A stretch of 64,000 nucleotides of DNA from Gillisia sp. Hel1_33_143. Lineage in GTDB: Bacteria; Bacteroidota; Bacteroidia; Flavobacteriales; Flavobacteriaceae. The stretch's first letter is position 1, and each line of letters starts with the position of its first letter. Below are positions 62,128-64,000 of this stretch, in pieces. The stretch is from positions 1,426,001 through 1,490,000 of the forward strand of contig NZ_LT629737.1 in assembly GCF_900104765.1 (NCBI RefSeq). Reading direction: 5' to 3'. A program made the translations under genes and the position numbers. The notes beneath the pieces were generated by a model. The model was given only the letters and a program-made list of their open reading frames with translations, had not been told where the DNA came from and made no database searches.

Positions 62128-62460
62128 TGTTAATTTGTTTTGAATTAGCCAGTTCCAAAAGTCCTAATAAAAGGCATAGTATGCAAACTAATGCACTAAA
62201 AATATTAAATTAGGATTAAAATATTGTTAATAATATTCTTTATTATACTCTACTACAACCGCTTATCTCAATAAATAGGGTTGGAGCTCTAAAATTATTT
62301 AACATATTGGCGATTAAGATTCTCTCTAAATGTTAAATATATTTGCGGAATTGCTATTGTTAATCTCATAATTGCACCTTCTTTTAGGAATGAATAATGT
62401 AAATAAGACAAGGCTACTGAAAATAAACACCTTAACATTTGAATTATTAGTTTTTATTGC
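62128..62460. other. Divergent intergenic region between susC and rpsL
   Basis: About 330 nt, AT-rich, without a gene. It contains a perfect 10-bp inverted repeat (62296-62305 with 62330-62339, 24-nt loop) followed by TATATTTG (62338-62345), an exact -7 element that could be a second rpsL promoter. No convincing promoter for susC is seen. Confidence 0.5.
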
Positions 62461-62468
62461 TACCTTTG
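62438..62468 (+). promoter_or_regulatory. Consensus promoter of the rpsL (str) operon
   Basis: TTTG (62438-62441), 19 nt, TACCTTTG (62461-62468): an exact match with ideal spacing. The predicted leader is about 50 nt. Confidence 0.88.
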
Positions 62469-62472
62469 CAGA

Positions 62473-62487
62473 CCCTAAAAAGTAGGG
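62473..62487 (+). promoter_or_regulatory. Small hairpin at the 5' end of the str leader
   Basis: CCCTA (62473-62477), 5-nt loop, TAGGG (62483-62487), a perfect 5-bp stem close to the expected transcript start. It could be a stabiliser or a ribosomal-protein binding site; this is inference. Confidence 0.45.
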
Positions 62488-62524
62488 AAGGTAATTTTTA
62501 ACAATAATTAGTGTAAAAGAAATT

Positions 62525-62899
62525 ATGCCAACAATTTCACAATTAGTACGAAAAGGAAGAGCCAAAATAACCAAGAAGAGTAAATCGGCTGCTTTAGATT
62601 CGTGCCCTCAAAGAAGAGGTGTTTGTACGCGTGTTTATACCACTACTCCTAAGAAACCAAACTCTGCAATGCGTAAAGTTGCAAGGGTAAGGTTAACTAA
62701 CGGAAAAGAGGTGAACGCATACATCCCTGGAGAAGGACACAATCTACAAGAGCACTCGATAGTATTGGTTAGAGGTGGAAGGGTAAAAGATTTGCCAGGA
62801 GTTAGATATCACATCGTTCGTGGTGCCTTAGATACCGCAGGTGTTGCAGGTAGAACTCAGCGTAGATCTAAATACGGAGCAAAACGCCCTAAGAAGTAA
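62525..62899 (+). CDS. rpsL: 30S ribosomal protein S12
   Basis: Ribosomal protein of the decoding centre, 124 residues. The conserved core [53 protein letters not shown] and [17 protein letters not shown] are intact. The lysines commonly changed in streptomycin-resistant mutants (in TPKKPNS and RVKDLP) are wild type. First gene of the str operon with rpsG and fusA. Confidence 0.98.
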   Translation: MPTISQLVRKGRAKITKKSKSAALDSCPQRRGVCTRVYTTTPKKPNSAMRKVARVRLTNGKEVNAYIPGEGHNLQEHSIVLVRGGRVKDLPGVRYHIVRGALDTAGVAGRTQRRSKYGAKRPKK

Positions 62900-62922
62900 T
62901 TAAAAACTTTTAATGTAAAGAC

Positions 62923-63399
62923 ATGAGAAAAAGACAGGCAAAAAAACGGCCTCTTTTACCAGATCCAAAATTTAATGATCAGTTAGTAACTCGTTTTGTT
63001 AACATGATGATGTGGGATGGTAAAAAATCGGTTTCCTTTAAAGTTTTCTACGATGCAATTGCAATAGTAGATGAGAAAAAACAAGATGAAGAGAAAACCG
63101 CTCTAGAAATTTGGAAAGATGCACTTTCTAATGTAATGCCACATGTTGAGGTGAGAAGCCGTCGTGTAGGTGGTGCAACATTTCAAATTCCAATGCAAAT
63201 TAGACCAGATCGTAAAGTTTCAACTGCAATGAAGTGGTTGATCTCTTATTCGAGAAAACGTAACGAAAAATCTATGGCTCAGAGATTGGCTGGAGAGATT
63301 ATTGCGGCGTCTAAAGAAGAAGGTGCTGCCGTTAAAAAACGTGTAGACACTCATAAAATGGCTGAAGCTAACAAAGCATTCTCTCACTTTAGATTCTAA
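62923..63399 (+). CDS. rpsG: 30S ribosomal protein S7
   Basis: Primary binder of the 3' domain of 16S rRNA, 158 residues. [36 protein letters not shown] and [27 protein letters not shown] are typical S7 blocks, ending in [15 protein letters not shown]. It lies 23 nt after rpsL and 5 nt before fusA, the standard str-operon order. Confidence 0.98.
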   Translation: MRKRQAKKRPLLPDPKFNDQLVTRFVNMMMWDGKKSVSFKVFYDAIAIVDEKKQDEEKTALEIWKDALSNVMPHVEVRSRRVGGATFQIPMQIRPDRKVSTAMKWLISYSRKRNEKSMAQRLAGEIIAASKEEGAAVKKRVDTHKMAEANKAFSHFRF

Positions 63400-63404
63400 A
63401 AAAA

Positions 63405-64000
63405 ATGGCACAAAGAGATTTAAAATTCACAAGAAATATAGGTATTGCTGCGCATATTGATGCAGGTAAAACCACTACAACAGAACGTGTATTGTTCTAC
63501 ACCGGAGTTAGTCACAAGATTGGAGAAGTTCATGACGGTGCAGCAACTATGGACTGGATGGAGCAAGAGCAGGAAAGAGGTATTACAATTACTTCTGCTG
63601 CTACTCACTGTAAGTGGATGTATCGCGATCAGGAATATACTGTAAATATTATTGATACTCCAGGTCACGTAGATTTTACCGTAGAGGTAGAGCGTTCTTT
63701 ACGTGTACTTGATGGTATGGTAGCTTTATTCAGTGCGGTTGATGGTGTTGAGCCACAATCTGAAACTGTATGGAGACAAGCAGATAAATATAGAGTACCA
63801 CGTTTAGGATTTGTAAACAAAATGGACCGTCAGGGATCTGACTTCTTTAATGTTTGTAATCAAGTAAGAGAAATGCTAGGTGGAAACCCAGTGCCTCTTC
63901 AAATTCCTATTGGTGAAGAAAATGATTTTAAAGGTGTTGTAGATTTAATATCTAAAACAGCTCTTGTTTGGAATGAAGAAGATTTTGGAATGACCTATGA
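63405..64000 (+). CDS. fusA: Elongation factor G (partial, runs off the window)
   Basis: The first 198 codons of the translocation GTPase EF-G. The frame opens at ATG 63405 with [22 protein letters not shown] (P-loop AHIDAGKTT). It continues through [10 protein letters not shown] (switch I), [16 protein letters not shown] (G3) and [10 protein letters not shown] (G4), and is still open at base 64000. The gene lies 5 nt after rpsG. Only the GTPase domain is inside the window. Confidence 0.97.
   Translation, partial: MAQRDLKFTRNIGIAAHIDAGKTTTTERVLFYTGVSHKIGEVHDGAATMDWMEQEQERGITITSAATHCKWMYRDQEYTVNIIDTPGHVDFTVEVERSLRVLDGMVALFSAVDGVEPQSETVWRQADKYRVPRLGFVNKMDRQGSDFFNVCNQVREMLGGNPVPLQIPIGEENDFKGVVDLISKTALVWNEEDFGMTY

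Noticed and set aside
62326-62574. 82-codon minus-strand frame over the rpsL start
   Set aside because: It covers the rpsL promoter and 5' end and resembles no protein.
1-64000. Mobile elements, prophage, CRISPR array or defence system
   Set aside because: No transposase, integrase, phage structural gene, regular short repeat array or recognised defence gene is present; gene content is core chromosomal throughout.

Overview
The window is a stretch of low-GC chromosome from a member of the Bacteroidota, almost certainly family Flavobacteriaceae. The evidence is the gliding and type IX secretion genes (gldJ, porV, a PorP/SprF protein, and a giant secreted protein with a gliding-type C-terminal domain), a SusC/SusD pair, a near absence of Shine-Dalgarno sequences, and promoters of the Bacteroidota form TTTG-N17-23-TAnnTTTG. 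The closest copies of that promoter lie before the two tRNA-Val genes and before rpsL. Placement near Gramella/Christiangramia, Gillisia or Salegentibacter is inference from protein character only. I see no prophage, insertion sequence, CRISPR array or integrative element; this is core chromosome.

Layout. 1-6.9 kb: acyl-CoA dehydrogenase, anmK, a Glu/Leu/Phe/Val dehydrogenase, an ExbB-ExbD-TonB-like energy-transduction operon, and folC. 7.1-7.4 kb: two identical tRNA-Val(UAC) genes, each with its own promoter, then a terminator. 7.5-12.2 kb: murF and gldJ (minus strand) and porV (plus strand); porU, which normally lies between gldJ and porV in this family, is absent. 12.2-20.5 kb: cdd, pdhA-pdhC (E1 alpha and a two-lipoyl E2), an M28 peptidase lipoprotein, an SDR, a SprT-like protein, mannose-1-phosphate guanylyltransferase and a DUF389 membrane protein. 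20.5-30.3 kb: an MlaFE-type ABC transporter, a PafA-like phosphatase, a glycosyltransferase, a methyltransferase, a KAS III-like enzyme, gcvP and a UbiA-like membrane protein. 30.3-38 kb: an ECF sigma factor with a small zinc-binding putative anti-sigma protein, an M3 oligopeptidase, purE-purK, an unusual fused hypoxanthine phosphoribosyltransferase-adenylate kinase, obgE and a DUF4136 lipoprotein.

38.1-46.2 kb is a minus-strand surface-adhesin operon: a 1,846-residue modular protein with a type B C-terminal secretion domain, a PorP/SprF protein and an OmpA-family protein. 46.4-57.3 kb: a TPR protein, mpl, radC, a degenerate polysaccharide-deacetylase-like protein, a YjjG-type phosphatase, a three-gene envelope cluster of unknown function, rarA, a rhomboid protease and rlmB. 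57.4-62.1 kb: a SusD/SusC nutrient-uptake pair. 62.5-64 kb: the start of the str operon (rpsL, rpsG, and fusA cut off by the window end).

Shared themes are peptidoglycan synthesis and recycling (murF, mpl, anmK), outer-membrane export and gliding (gldJ, porV, the adhesin operon), and outer-membrane uptake (ExbBD-TonB with SusCD). The most notable non-coding feature is a set of long, often perfect inverted repeats placed immediately upstream of, or across, start codons (murF, the KAS III gene, the ECF sigma gene, the DUF4136 gene, radC, the rhomboid gene, and the pdhA promoter). No known element explains them. All statements on function rest on reading motifs by eye; no database search was run.
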